Origin: Pseudomonadota bacterium
GTDB taxonomy: Bacteria > Pseudomonadota > Alphaproteobacteria > Rhizobiales > Hyphomicrobiaceae
Reading direction: 5' to 3'
Assembly (NCBI GenBank): GCA_018242215.1
Contig: JAFECG010000021.1
Span: forward strand, 1 to 64,000
DNA length: 64,000 nt
Of the stretch, positions 27,026 to 35,311 are shown one piece after another. Position numbers and translations under genes: made by a program. Numbering within the stretch: the stretch's first letter is position 1; every line of letters starts with the position of its first letter. The notes under the pieces are model-generated. The model ran no database searches. It saw nothing but the letters and a program-made list of their open reading frames with translations, and had not been told where the DNA came from.

Positions 27026-27115
27026 AGCTTTCTCTCCCTGGATTTTTTGCTTGGAATTTGGAGGATGATACGCAGCCGCCCATTACGGAGCGGCTACGCT
27101 ATTCGTCTGCTCAAT

Positions 27116-28306
27116 TCAGTCGCGGGCGACACACATCGCCACGCCCATGCCGCCACCGATGCACAATGTGGCAAGGCCCTTCTTGGCGTCGCGACGCTGC
27201 ATCTCATACAAAAGCGTGTTCAAGATGCGCGCGCCCGAAGCGCCGATCGGATGTCCAATTGCGATCGCGCCACCGTTGACGTTGACCTTGCTGGTATCCC
27301 AACCGAGGCCCTTGTTGACAGCTATAGCTTGCGCCGCGAACGCTTCATTGGCCTCGATCAAATCGAGATCATTGACCGTCCAGCCGGCCCTTTCGAGGGC
27401 TTTCTTCGACGCGGAAATCGGCCCGGTCCCCATGATCGAAGGATCGACGCCGGTTGTCGCCCACGACACGATCCGTGCCAGCGGCTTGATCCCGCGCTTC
27501 TTGGCTTCTTCGGCCGTCATCAGAACAACAACCGCAGCGCCATCGTTGATGCCCGAAGCGTTCGCCGCCGTGACGGTGCCTTCCTTCGGATCGAACGCGG
27601 GACGCAACTTTGCGACGCCCTCATACGTCACGCCATCCTTGATGTACTCGTCCTGCTCGACGACCGTATCGCCCTTCTTCCCCTTGATGGTGACGGGAGC
27701 GATCTCGTCCTTGAACTTTCCGGCCTTGCGTGCGGCTTCGGCCTTGTTCTGCGACGCCACTGCGAACTTGTCCTGCTCTTCGCGCGTGATCTGCCACTGA
27801 CGGGCAACGTTCTCAGCCGTCGTGCCCATGTGGTAATTGTTGAAGGCGTCCCACAGGCCATCCTTGATCATCGTATCGACGAATTTGACGTCGCCCATCT
27901 TCGTACCATCGCGCATATGAGCGGCATGGTTCGACTGGCTCATGCTTTCCTGGCCGCCGGCAACGACGATCGAGGCGCCGCCACTCTGGATCTGCTGCAT
28001 GCCCAGCGCGACGGCGCGGAGACCGGACCCGCAAATCTGATTGATGCCCCAAGCCGGGGAATCGACCGGAATCCCGGCACCGACGGAGGCTTGACGCGCC
28101 GGCCCCTGGCCCTGTGCGGCCGTCAAGACCTGGCCAAGGATGACCTCGGAAACGTCACCCGCCGGCACGTTGGCCCGCTGCAGAGCGGCCCTGATCGCAA
28201 TTTCGCCAAGCTTCGACGCCGGTAGCGAGGCGAGCGAACCATTGAAGGAACCAACGGGCGTACGTGCTGCGCCGGCAATAACGATCGTCGAAGCGTCCTG
28301 GCTCAT
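27116..28306 (-). CDS. phaA: Acetyl-CoA acetyltransferase (beta-ketothiolase) PhaA
   Basis: A 396-residue thiolase that condenses two acetyl-CoA to acetoacetyl-CoA, supplying PhaB. The acylated nucleophile is the Cys in [11 protein letters not shown] near residue 90. The catalytic His (GHPIGASG) and second Cys (CIGGGMG) are near the C-terminus. The start at 28306 follows a GGAGGGG ribosome-binding site. The upstream in-frame ATG at 28402 would add 32 unlikely residues. The phaR gene is divergent, so the 28307-28581 gap holds promoters for both, a common arrangement for PhaR control. Confidence 0.95.
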   Translation of the reverse strand: MSQDASTIVIAGAARTPVGSFNGSLASLPASKLGEIAIRAALQRANVPAGDVSEVILGQVLTAAQGQGPARQASVGAGIPVDSPAWGINQICGSGLRAVALGMQQIQSGGASIVVAGGQESMSQSNHAAHMRDGTKMGDVKFVDTMIKDGLWDAFNNYHMGTTAENVARQWQITREEQDKFAVASQNKAEAARKAGKFKDEIAPVTIKGKKGDTVVEQDEYIKDGVTYEGVAKLRPAFDPKEGTVTAANASGINDGAAVVVLMTAEEAKKRGIKPLARIVSWATTGVDPSIMGTGPISASKKALERAGWTVNDLDLIEANEAFAAQAIAVNKGLGWDTSKVNVNGGAIAIGHPIGASGARILNTLLYEMQRRDAKKGLATLCIGGGMGVAMCVARD

Positions 28307-28581
28307 AGCGACCCCTCCCTGGGCACTGAATTTTTTCTGAGAGTTATAGGATGCCTTGCTGCCGCACCAGTGTTTATGGCGTCGACGAGAAGACGGTAAC
28401 ACTTAGCAGCGCGCGTTGATTTTCAGCAATTGCGACCTCTTGGCTAGACCGCCCAGGAGCAGCGGTCCGCGCCCACCCAAAAGAGTGACAGAAACGTCTG
28501 GCGGGACGGCCCCAGGGTGTGGTACGCTGCCGCAGTGCAGCAACCTGTCGGTACGCCGTCGATACAGAGAACGCGAACGCG

Positions 28582-29223
28582 ATGTTGACCAATCCCGATC
28601 CACAGACCCAGGCGCCTAAAAAAGAGGCGGTCGTTATCAAGAAGTACGCCAACCGGCGGCTTTATAACACCGAGACGAGCACGTATGTCACGCTTGACGA
28701 TCTTGCCAAGATGGTACGCAACGATCGCGATTTCGTGGTTTACGACGCGAAGAATGGCGACGATCTCACGCACGCGGTTCTGACGCAGATTATCGTCGAG
28801 CAGGAAAGCCGCGAGGGCGGGCAAGCGCTGCTTCCCATTCCGTTCCTACGCCAGCTCATCCGCTTCTATGACGACAGCATCGCACGCATGGTGCCGAGTT
28901 ATCTGCAATTCAGCCTCGAGCATCTGGCGAAAGAGCAGACCCGCTTCCGCGAACAGTTTGCATCGGCATTTTCAAATCCCGCAGCGGCATTCGACTTTTA
29001 TCAGCAGCAGGCTCGGCAGAACATGGCGATGTTCGAGCAGGCGATGTCGATGTGGGCGTCATTCGGATCGGGCGCCAAATCGGGTGAAGCTCCGGCCTCC
29101 ACGACCGCGCCCGCCTCGACAGCGACTGAACAAACGGGCGAACGCAACGAGCTGAACGAACTCAAGTCACAGCTCTCAGCGATGCAGCAGAAGATCGAGA
29201 AGCTGTCGCAATCGCGGACGTAA
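28582..29223 (+). CDS. phaR: Polyhydroxyalkanoate synthesis repressor PhaR
   Basis: A 213-residue DNA-binding regulator that senses PHB granules and represses phasin and PHB genes. The N-terminal PHB/PHA accumulation regulator domain reads VIKKYANRRLYNTETSTYVTL, followed by the PHB_acc domain with IIVEQESREGG and IPFLRQLIRFYDDS. The C-terminal half is Ala/Gln-rich and ends in a predicted coiled coil (ELKSQLSAMQQKIEKLSQ). ATG 28582 gives the usual N-terminus. It is divergent from phaA-phaB, whose expression it may control. The PHA synthase gene is not in this window. Confidence 0.93.
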   Translation: MLTNPDPQTQAPKKEAVVIKKYANRRLYNTETSTYVTLDDLAKMVRNDRDFVVYDAKNGDDLTHAVLTQIIVEQESREGGQALLPIPFLRQLIRFYDDSIARMVPSYLQFSLEHLAKEQTRFREQFASAFSNPAAAFDFYQQQARQNMAMFEQAMSMWASFGSGAKSGEAPASTTAPASTATEQTGERNELNELKSQLSAMQQKIEKLSQSRT

Positions 29224-29257
29224 TTGTCACCAGGCGGACGACACGCCGAGACATTTT

Positions 29258-31030
29258 CTATGCGGCTTTGTCGTAGTCGGCGCTGTCGAATGGCATACCG
29301 TAGTAGTAACCCTGCATATAGGTTATTCCGGCTGCCTTGAGAAAGCTGACGGTGCGCTCGTCTCCGACCCATTCGGCAACCGTTTCCATGCCGAACGTTC
29401 GGGCAAGCTCGATCATCGTTTTCACGAAGATCTGGTCGCTGGTGTCATCGGCGAGGTTCTTCACAAAAGCGCCGTCGATCTTCACCATATCGACGTTGAG
29501 CCGCTTCAAATTTTTAAATGACGTATAGCCGGCGCCGAAATCGTCAATCGCGACCCGGCAGCCAAGCTCATTAAGCGTGTCGACAAAATTCACGGACTGG
29601 TCGAGTTCTTCGAGTGCGACGGTCTCCGTGATCTCAACGATCATCCGTTTCAGAACGTCCGGACGACCGTTCGTCAGGCGCCGCAGGGCCGTCAACCATT
29701 CGTGGTCGGAGCAGGTCAGGCCAGAGACATTCACCGAGAGGGTCAGCCCGCGGTGCTGCTTGAGCAGATCGACGGTCAGCTCGAGGGTTCTGCGGTCGAT
29801 AAGTCGCGAAAGTCCCAACTGCTCGGCGATCGGGACGAATTCGCCCGCCGATACGAGGCTTCCATCAGTGCGTTCCATGCGCAGGAGTGCTTCATAAATT
29901 TCCGGGCGACCGGATGCGGTCGAGATCATGGGTTGCAGCACGAGGCGCATGCGATTGTCGTCAAGTGCAGTGATAACGCTTTCGGCGATCGACTTATTGC
30001 GCAGGCGAGCGCCCTCCCCGCCAGGCGAAGGCTCGTAGGGCACGAAGCAGTCGAAGCGTTTCGATTTTGCGATGTCGAGCGCGCGGATAGAAAACGTCAC
30101 CGCGTCTTGCACCGAAAGCGCCTGATCGGGGATGATCACGCCGCCGACCGAAATCGTTGCGCTCAGCCGTGCTGCCGGCGTCTGAATGGTCGTGTTGCGA
30201 ACAGCTTTCATCAGGCGTTCGGCAGCGATGCGCATTGCGCCCTTGCCGCAGCCCATCATGATCAGGCCGAACTTATTGAATGAATACCGTCCGATCACAT
30301 CGCCACCGCGGAGCCTTTCGCGGATACGACGCCCGACCTCCGCGATCACCTGATCGCCGATCTCAATGCCAAAGGTCTCGTTGATCACGGCGAGATTGTT
30401 GACCGAGATCATGAGGAACGCCGACGATTGCGCCCCACGCTCCGCGCGGGCGAGAACGGCACCCAAGGCTTCGGTCAAGCGCATGCGATTGAGCTGACCG
30501 GTCAATTCGTCGAGGTCGTTGCGGACGGCCTGTCGCTGCTGCTCCAGATAGTCCTCGCGCAGGAGCCTTATGACGCCCCTCGCGCGCATGGGATGACCAT
30601 CCGCGGCCGGCCACCAGCGGCCCTGGTCCTCCACGCGTATCTCTTCCCGGCTCCGCCCGCCGCCCGGCCGAAAGCGATATTGGATGCGGTACGGAACGCC
30701 GCGCACGCGGTCAGCGCCGACGCTGCGTGCGAAGGCTCTGAGCCGGACATTGATATGCTCAGGCGCGATCAGTGCGTGATAGGCAGCCCCTGTTCCGATT
30801 TGGGCAATGTCACTGACGCCCAGGATCTGTGGAGCGTTGCTTTCCCACTCGATACGACCCGTGGCCAAGTCCCAGACATAGGCAGTCTCATCGACGGCCG
30901 ACAGAATGCCAACCAGATCGAGGCTTTCGGCCTCGATCAAAGGGTCGCGCATATCGGCTGTCACTGACTCAGTCCGGTGATCGGAATCGGGGGCCGGAGC
31001 TTCTTCGCCAGTGTTCGGCGTGAAAACCAC
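29258..31030 (-). CDS. GGDEF/EAL protein with degenerate GGDEF, likely c-di-GMP phosphodiesterase
   Basis: A 590-residue protein with a PAS-like N-terminal region (about 35-160), a GGDEF fold (about 170-335) and a C-terminal EAL domain (345-590). The GGDEF signature is broken: the site reads YSFNKF at 249-254, so cyclase activity is improbable. The EAL domain keeps E380-A381-L382, Asn434, Glu466, Asp496/Asp497 (IDDFGAGYTSF) and Lys517 (KIDG), all needed for hydrolysis. There are no membrane spans. It starts at GTG 31030, supported by GAGG seven bases upstream. It is convergent with phaR. A phosphodiesterase regulated by the N-terminal part is the best reading. Confidence 0.9.
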   Translation of the reverse strand: MVFTPNTGEEAPAPDSDHRTESVTADMRDPLIEAESLDLVGILSAVDETAYVWDLATGRIEWESNAPQILGVSDIAQIGTGAAYHALIAPEHINVRLRAFARSVGADRVRGVPYRIQYRFRPGGGRSREEIRVEDQGRWWPAADGHPMRARGVIRLLREDYLEQQRQAVRNDLDELTGQLNRMRLTEALGAVLARAERGAQSSAFLMISVNNLAVINETFGIEIGDQVIAEVGRRIRERLRGGDVIGRYSFNKFGLIMMGCGKGAMRIAAERLMKAVRNTTIQTPAARLSATISVGGVIIPDQALSVQDAVTFSIRALDIAKSKRFDCFVPYEPSPGGEGARLRNKSIAESVITALDDNRMRLVLQPMISTASGRPEIYEALLRMERTDGSLVSAGEFVPIAEQLGLSRLIDRRTLELTVDLLKQHRGLTLSVNVSGLTCSDHEWLTALRRLTNGRPDVLKRMIVEITETVALEELDQSVNFVDTLNELGCRVAIDDFGAGYTSFKNLKRLNVDMVKIDGAFVKNLADDTSDQIFVKTMIELARTFGMETVAEWVGDERTVSFLKAAGITYMQGYYYGMPFDSADYDKAA

Positions 31031-31217
31031 GTTCGAACCTCAGGGTGTCTCTTCGCAAGCACTAAACGCTTGTGCGGAGTGAACAGCGAAGACTGAAATG
31101 AAAAATTAGGTCCGTTGCGTTAACAAGACTTAAAAAATTTCCCGTATTCGGTCGCATGTCTGCACTGAGGCAGATGCAAAGCGGCATCGCTGTCCCTGCC
31201 GTACCTGCGCGTTCTAC

Positions 31218-31622
31218 CTAGTGATCAGCGCCGATATTCAGATCACGGCGCGCCACGCGAATGCCGATCGTATAGCCACCGATGACGTCGATCAGGCTCG
31301 CGATCATTATCAGAAAAAAGACGGATGAGGCGGCCTGCGGGACCATCAGAAACTCAGCGCCGATCGCCATGAACACCACCATCGAAAGCGCATGATCGAT
31401 CAAGGTCGATGTCGTCGTGAACGTCGATTTCACGATCTCGATGAAGAGCAGAATGAGCGTGACGAGCAGAATGAAGTCGCCCCAGGTGAAGATCCAGTCC
31501 CCGCCGCTCAACAGATGAAGCTGGAAGATTTCCTTGTGCAGGGAATCGACCCCCATCGTCAGGACGATCGCGTTGTAAAGGATGAACGCGAGAACCAAGA
31601 GCGGAAGGGCCCTAACCGACAT
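31218..31622 (-). CDS. Four-span membrane protein of unknown function
   Basis: A 134-residue integral membrane protein with four predicted helices: LPLLVLAFILYNAIVL (6-21), WGDFILLVTLILLFIEIV (47-64), ALSMVVFMAIGAEFLMV (77-93) and FFLIMIASLIDVIGG (102-116). The C-terminus is soluble and charged. AGGAGAG stands seven bases before the ATG. It resembles small membrane proteins found across Rhizobiales, but I cannot name a family. It is followed by the GGDEF/EAL gene on the same strand with a 187-base gap. Confidence 0.75.
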   Translation of the reverse strand: MSVRALPLLVLAFILYNAIVLTMGVDSLHKEIFQLHLLSGGDWIFTWGDFILLVTLILLFIEIVKSTFTTTSTLIDHALSMVVFMAIGAEFLMVPQAASSVFFLIMIASLIDVIGGYTIGIRVARRDLNIGADH

Positions 31623-31809
31623 GAAGCTCTCCTGACATTTCGATCACCCGCCTCGCCAGGACCCGTCCGGTTAACCCCGGATTCGGGCGCGAGGCCCGGG
31701 TTTATTGGCACGCCATGTCCCGTTTGCCAAGCAACGGTGTCCGTCGCAAGGCAACTTCCGCCGGAGCATAGCGCCGGCGCCACGTCATTGGGATCAGACG
31801 ATCTGAGGC

Positions 31810-31995
31810 TTATTCTTCAACGGCCGGCGGCAAGATCTGGCGGCCGCGGTATTTGCCCGACTTCAGGTCGATGTGGTGCGGACGGCGGCGCTCACCGCTT
31901 TCCTTGTCCTCGACATAGGCCCGAGCTGTCAGGGCGTCGTGAGATCGCCGCTGTCCCCGCTTCATCGGGGACGTTTTTTTGCGCGGAACTGCCAT
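31810..31995 (-). CDS. rpmF: 50S ribosomal protein L32
   Basis: A 61-residue basic ribosomal protein of the large subunit. The N-terminus [20 protein letters not shown] is diagnostic for L32, with the alphaproteobacterial C-terminal [16 protein letters not shown]. The zinc cysteines found in some L32 proteins are absent here, as is usual in this group. It lies 180 bases after mtgA on the same strand, a conserved neighbour pair in Rhizobiales. Confidence 0.97.
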   Translation of the reverse strand: MAVPRKKTSPMKRGQRRSHDALTARAYVEDKESGERRRPHHIDLKSGKYRGRQILPPAVEE

Positions 31996-32175
31996 CAGTG
32001 TTGCTCCAAAAGTGACACCCCTGCCCACAAATGCGAGCGGGCCGCCGAACACGCGGCGGGAATGCCGAACGTCATATAGCTGGATGAACCGGCGGCCTAA
32101 TCCCGGCGCTCGGTACCTCGGGCGGGGCTTATACGCAAGTTGAATGAGAAAAGCCAGTCCCCACCGCATCGGGCC

Positions 32176-33393
32176 TCAAAAGCGCCTTCTCGGCAGGACG
32201 CAGGAGAGCTGGCTCGAGGGGGCAAGGCGCATGCGCACAAGGATTGCATTGGCCAGGCGCTGCAACCCAGGTCCAGGGTGACCTGCATCCCGCACCAAAG
32301 GGTTAGGAAGGGAGACCGCTAGGCGAGCGGCGTCCCGGACGGAAAGGGCCCGAGCGGTTTTGTGGAAATGATAATCGGCGGCTGCACCAATGCCGAAAAT
32401 GCCGGGCCCCCATTGGGCGATATTTAGGTAAACCTCAATGATCCGCCGTTTCGACCAGACGAGTTCCATCACAACGGTCAGCGGCAGTTCGATTGCCTTG
32501 CGGATGTAACTTTTCGAGGGCCAGAGAAAGAGGTTTTTGACGACCTGCATCGAGATGGTGCTGCCGCCACGCGACCGGCCGTCGGTATTCTCGATCGCAT
32601 CCTCGATGGCCTCGAAATCGATGCCAGAGTGCTGGCAAAACCTGCCGTCCTCGCTCAGCACGACCGCTCGGACGACGTTCGGCGATATCTGCTCAAAGGG
32701 CACCCATTTCTGCGTGACGCTTTCTCCCGAAAGCCAATATTGCAGCATCAGCATCGAGGCCGGCGGATTGACGAAGCGATAGGCGACGATCAATGCCAGA
32801 ACGAGGGTCAGCCAGCCGACGGCGACCCAAGCGAGCACGCGGACCACGCGCTTCGCGATCGGCCACGGCCCCGACGCCGGTCGGAAGTCGTCTTTAAGAG
32901 GCTGCTGCGGGCGGTCGGGGTATGTCGGTGCGTCGATACGGAGCGCATCAAAAGACGGCGGCGGACCCAATTCAAGGCGCGGTTCGAGCATGCGCCGGGG
33001 GACCATGCCCCCAAGATCGGACTCGGCGGTCGACGATCCCGCGGGCAGCGAAATTTCGGAGATCTCAATCGGCTTGTGGGGTTTGATTTCGGCGAGCGCA
33101 CTGGCGATGGCCGTTTCAACGGCCGATTGAGAGCGGGCGGACGCCTCGGCCGCGATCTCGGAAAAGGCAGCCTCCGGCGGGAGGAGTCCGGCGCCGTCAG
33201 AGCTATTTACGCTCGACGCATCCTCGTGAGCGGAAGGCGCCGCCTCGATAAACGCACGCGGGGGCAACGGACGCGGCGGGGGCCGCTCATCGGACGGCAG
33301 TGGCCGGACCTCCGCCGTCGGGCCCGTTTTTTCCCGCAAGACGCTCTCAGATGGCGCGGCAGATAACCCCGATGTCTCGTCCCGCCGATCCAT
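32176..33393 (-). CDS. mtgA: Monofunctional peptidoglycan glycosyltransferase MtgA with long N-terminal extension
   Basis: A GT51 enzyme that polymerises lipid II into glycan strands. From ATG 33393 it is 405 residues, far longer than the usual 230-240. Residues 1-180 form a hydrophilic, Pro- and acid-rich cytoplasmic tail. One transmembrane helix lies at 183-206. The GT51 domain follows, with the catalytic Glu in VLSEDGRFCQHSGID, RGGSTISMQVVKNLFL and KRRIIEVYLNIAQWG. All core motifs are kept, so it should be active. The upstream in-frame TTG at 33405 is less likely. The gene is divergent from the ispA-like gene, with rpmF downstream. Confidence 0.92.
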   Translation of the reverse strand: MDRRDETSGLSAAPSESVLREKTGPTAEVRPLPSDERPPPRPLPPRAFIEAAPSAHEDASSVNSSDGAGLLPPEAAFSEIAAEASARSQSAVETAIASALAEIKPHKPIEISEISLPAGSSTAESDLGGMVPRRMLEPRLELGPPPSFDALRIDAPTYPDRPQQPLKDDFRPASGPWPIAKRVVRVLAWVAVGWLTLVLALIVAYRFVNPPASMLMLQYWLSGESVTQKWVPFEQISPNVVRAVVLSEDGRFCQHSGIDFEAIEDAIENTDGRSRGGSTISMQVVKNLFLWPSKSYIRKAIELPLTVVMELVWSKRRIIEVYLNIAQWGPGIFGIGAAADYHFHKTARALSVRDAARLAVSLPNPLVRDAGHPGPGLQRLANAILVRMRLAPSSQLSCVLPRRRF

Positions 33394-33497
33394 GCTTTGC
33401 TTCAATCAATAACGTTGTGATAACCGCGTCGGCCATAGCGCCCAACCATGGCCATGCTTAGAGCGGTGGTTGGACACCCAGGGGAGAGCATAAGGCA

Positions 33498-34403
33498 GTG
33501 TCACAGTTTCTTGTCCAGCTTGGCAACTCGGCAACACTCGTTGAATCCTATTTAGCCGCCGCTCTTTCCAAACAGCAGAATGCCGGGACGCCGCCACGGC
33601 TGGCGGAGGCGATCCGACACGCCGTTCTCGGAGGCGGAAAGCGGTTCCGGCCTTTTCTGGTTTTCCACAGCGCGGCGCTTTTTGGCGCGGATCAGGAAGC
33701 AGCACTTCCGGCGGCCGCGGCGATCGAGTGCATTCATTGCTATTCACTGGTGCATGATGATCTTCCTGCGATGGACAATGACGAACTCCGGCGCGGCCGC
33801 CCGACCGTCTGGAAGGCCTACGACGAATGGACAGCCATTCTCGTCGGCGATGCGCTGCAGGCTTTCGCGTTCGAACTGATTTGCGGGCCGGAGAGCCCTA
33901 GTGCTGCAAATATCAAAGCGGACCTCGCACACGTTCTTGCCGTTGCCTCGGGCGCCGTCGGCATGGTCGGCGGGCAGCAACTCGATCTCGAAGCAGGCAA
34001 ACTGGCCGACCAGCCGCAACCGACGATCGCAAGCATCATGCATCTGCAGGCGATGAAGACCGGCGCGCTCATCACCGCCGCCTGCGAAATGGGGGCGATC
34101 GTCGGCGGTGCGAAACCGGCGGAACGCGCCGCGCTCAAAACCTACGGAGAGCATCTCGGCGCCGCATTCCAGATCAGCGACGATCTGCTGGATGCGGAAG
34201 GATCGAGCGCCGATACAGGCAAGGCCACCGGAAAAGATGCCGCCGCCGGCAAAGCGACGCTGATCGGCATGCTTGGAATCACAGAGGCGCGTCGCCACCT
34301 CGACCGTTCGATCGCGGCAGCTATCGCAGCCCTCAACGTGTTCGGGGAAAAGGCAGAGCCTCTCGCCGAAGCTGCGCGGCTGATGGGCCGCCGCGACAGC
34401 TAG
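33498..34403 (+). CDS. ispA: Farnesyl/geranyl diphosphate synthase-like polyprenyl synthetase
   Basis: A 301-residue trans-isoprenyl diphosphate synthase. The first aspartate-rich motif DDLPAMDNDE and second DDLLDAEG are both present, with GGGKRFRP (residues 46-53) upstream and KTGALI near the centre. The four residues before the first DDxxD and its length fit farnesyl diphosphate synthase (IspA). The product length cannot be proven from sequence. Translation begins at GTG 33498. It is 104 bases from the divergent mtgA, and ends convergent with the outer-membrane protein gene. Confidence 0.92.
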   Translation: MSQFLVQLGNSATLVESYLAAALSKQQNAGTPPRLAEAIRHAVLGGGKRFRPFLVFHSAALFGADQEAALPAAAAIECIHCYSLVHDDLPAMDNDELRRGRPTVWKAYDEWTAILVGDALQAFAFELICGPESPSAANIKADLAHVLAVASGAVGMVGGQQLDLEAGKLADQPQPTIASIMHLQAMKTGALITAACEMGAIVGGAKPAERAALKTYGEHLGAAFQISDDLLDAEGSSADTGKATGKDAAAGKATLIGMLGITEARRHLDRSIAAAIAALNVFGEKAEPLAEAARLMGRRDS

Positions 34404-34424
34404 GGAGAGGTTACGCCAACAAAC

Positions 34425-35093
34425 TCAGTGAAATTTGTAGTTCAGACCCACGCGGACGGTCTGGACGTCGTTGTTGATGCGGTCGCCGCTCGGCAGCGTG
34501 TCATCGCCGAAGCCCATGTAGAGATATTCGGCCTTGGCGCTCCAGTTCGGGGCGAATGCCCATTCGAGACCGCCGCCGACGGCGTATCCGGTTTGCGTGC
34601 TGTCGTCGCGCACGAAGCTTCCGTCGGAAAAGTGGATGCGATTATCGATACCGGCGATCGCGAGACCGCCCGTTCCATAAACAAGCAGCGGACCACTGGC
34701 GAAACCGAGGCGGCCACGGACGGTTGAAAACCAATCGACGTCGGAGCGGGCGACATCGCCGAACTGATCAAAGGCCGTCCCTCCGATGTCGGCGCCCTGG
34801 ATATCGCCTTCGAGACCGAACACGAAGCGTCCACGCTGCCAGTTGTAGCCAATCTGGCCGCCGCCGAAGCCGCCCTCGGGCTCCGTGAAGTTCGAATTCG
34901 ACCAGCCATAGCCGCCGTTGATACCGACATACGCGCCTTCCCAAATGGATGGCGCTTGATACTGAACCTCAGGCTCTGGCGGAGGCGCGTACGGCTGATA
35001 AGGACCGAGATCTGCTGCCCAGGCGCTCCCGCTCGTCGTCGTCACGAGCGCAGCCGCGCCCAACATAAGGGACTTGGCAAATTGCGATTTCAT
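34425..35093 (-). CDS. Outer-membrane beta-barrel protein (Omp25/porin-like family)
   Basis: A 222-residue protein with a signal peptide (residues 1-27, ending SAWA before ADLG) and an eight-strand-type barrel. WEGAYVGINGGYGWS is the classic start of this family and YNWQRGRFVFGLEGD follows. It ends ...LNYKFH with the C-terminal aromatic needed for barrel insertion. A Pro-rich linker (YQPYAPPPEPE) precedes the barrel, as in Omp25/31 proteins. It is convergent with ispA. Its promoter region holds a tandem duplication and two palindromes. Confidence 0.9.
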   Translation of the reverse strand: MKSQFAKSLMLGAAALVTTTSGSAWAADLGPYQPYAPPPEPEVQYQAPSIWEGAYVGINGGYGWSNSNFTEPEGGFGGGQIGYNWQRGRFVFGLEGDIQGADIGGTAFDQFGDVARSDVDWFSTVRGRLGFASGPLLVYGTGGLAIAGIDNRIHFSDGSFVRDDSTQTGYAVGGGLEWAFAPNWSAKAEYLYMGFGDDTLPSGDRINNDVQTVRVGLNYKFH

Positions 35094-35110
35094 TCTGGAA
35101 CCCCGTCGTT

Positions 35111-35152
35111 ATTTCTGGCCTAGCGGCCGGAATTTCTGGCCTAGCGGCCGGA
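35111..35152. repeat. Perfect 21-base tandem duplication upstream of the porin gene
   Basis: The unit ATTTCTGGCCTAGCGGCCGGA occurs twice back to back (35111-35131 and 35132-35152) with no mismatch. Each copy holds the short inverted pair GGCC...GGCC around TAGC. It lies 18 bases before the ATG of the porin-like gene, so its transcript would carry both hairpins in the leader. Confidence 0.85.
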
Positions 35153-35172
35153 TGTGCGTCCTTAACGCCAAC

Positions 35173-35187
35173 AACCCATATGGGGTT
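35173..35187. promoter_or_regulatory. Palindrome AACCCATATGGGGTT
   Basis: A perfect 10-base palindrome CCCATATGGG extends to a 15-base near-palindrome. It lies 80-94 bases upstream of the porin-like ATG. Symmetry suggests a dimeric regulator site, but no regulator is evident. Confidence 0.35.
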
Positions 35188-35209
35188 CCAATTGGGCATC
35201 TACGATGCA

Positions 35210-35229
35210 CATACCGATACGCTGGTATG
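35210..35229. promoter_or_regulatory. Inverted repeat CATACC-N8-GGTATG
   Basis: Six-base arms CATACC and GGTATG separated by eight bases, 23 bases upstream of the previous palindrome and between the porin and monooxygenase genes. A possible regulatory site or small hairpin. Confidence 0.3.
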
Positions 35230-35311
35230 CGATATCAGCGAGTCATCGCTGAGTATTTCTGGAATGCCCTCGATAAAGGACCAATCCTAATAAGGCGTTG
35301 ATCGAGCGCAA

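Noticed and set aside
26426-28225. A 599-codon plus-strand open frame across phaB-phaA
   Set aside because: Shadow of phaB and phaA on the other strand, with no sensible protein features.
35074-35301. Small plus-strand ORF over the porin promoter
   Set aside because: Its protein contains a repeated YFWPSGR/NFWPSGR produced by the 21-base tandem repeat; nothing else supports it.
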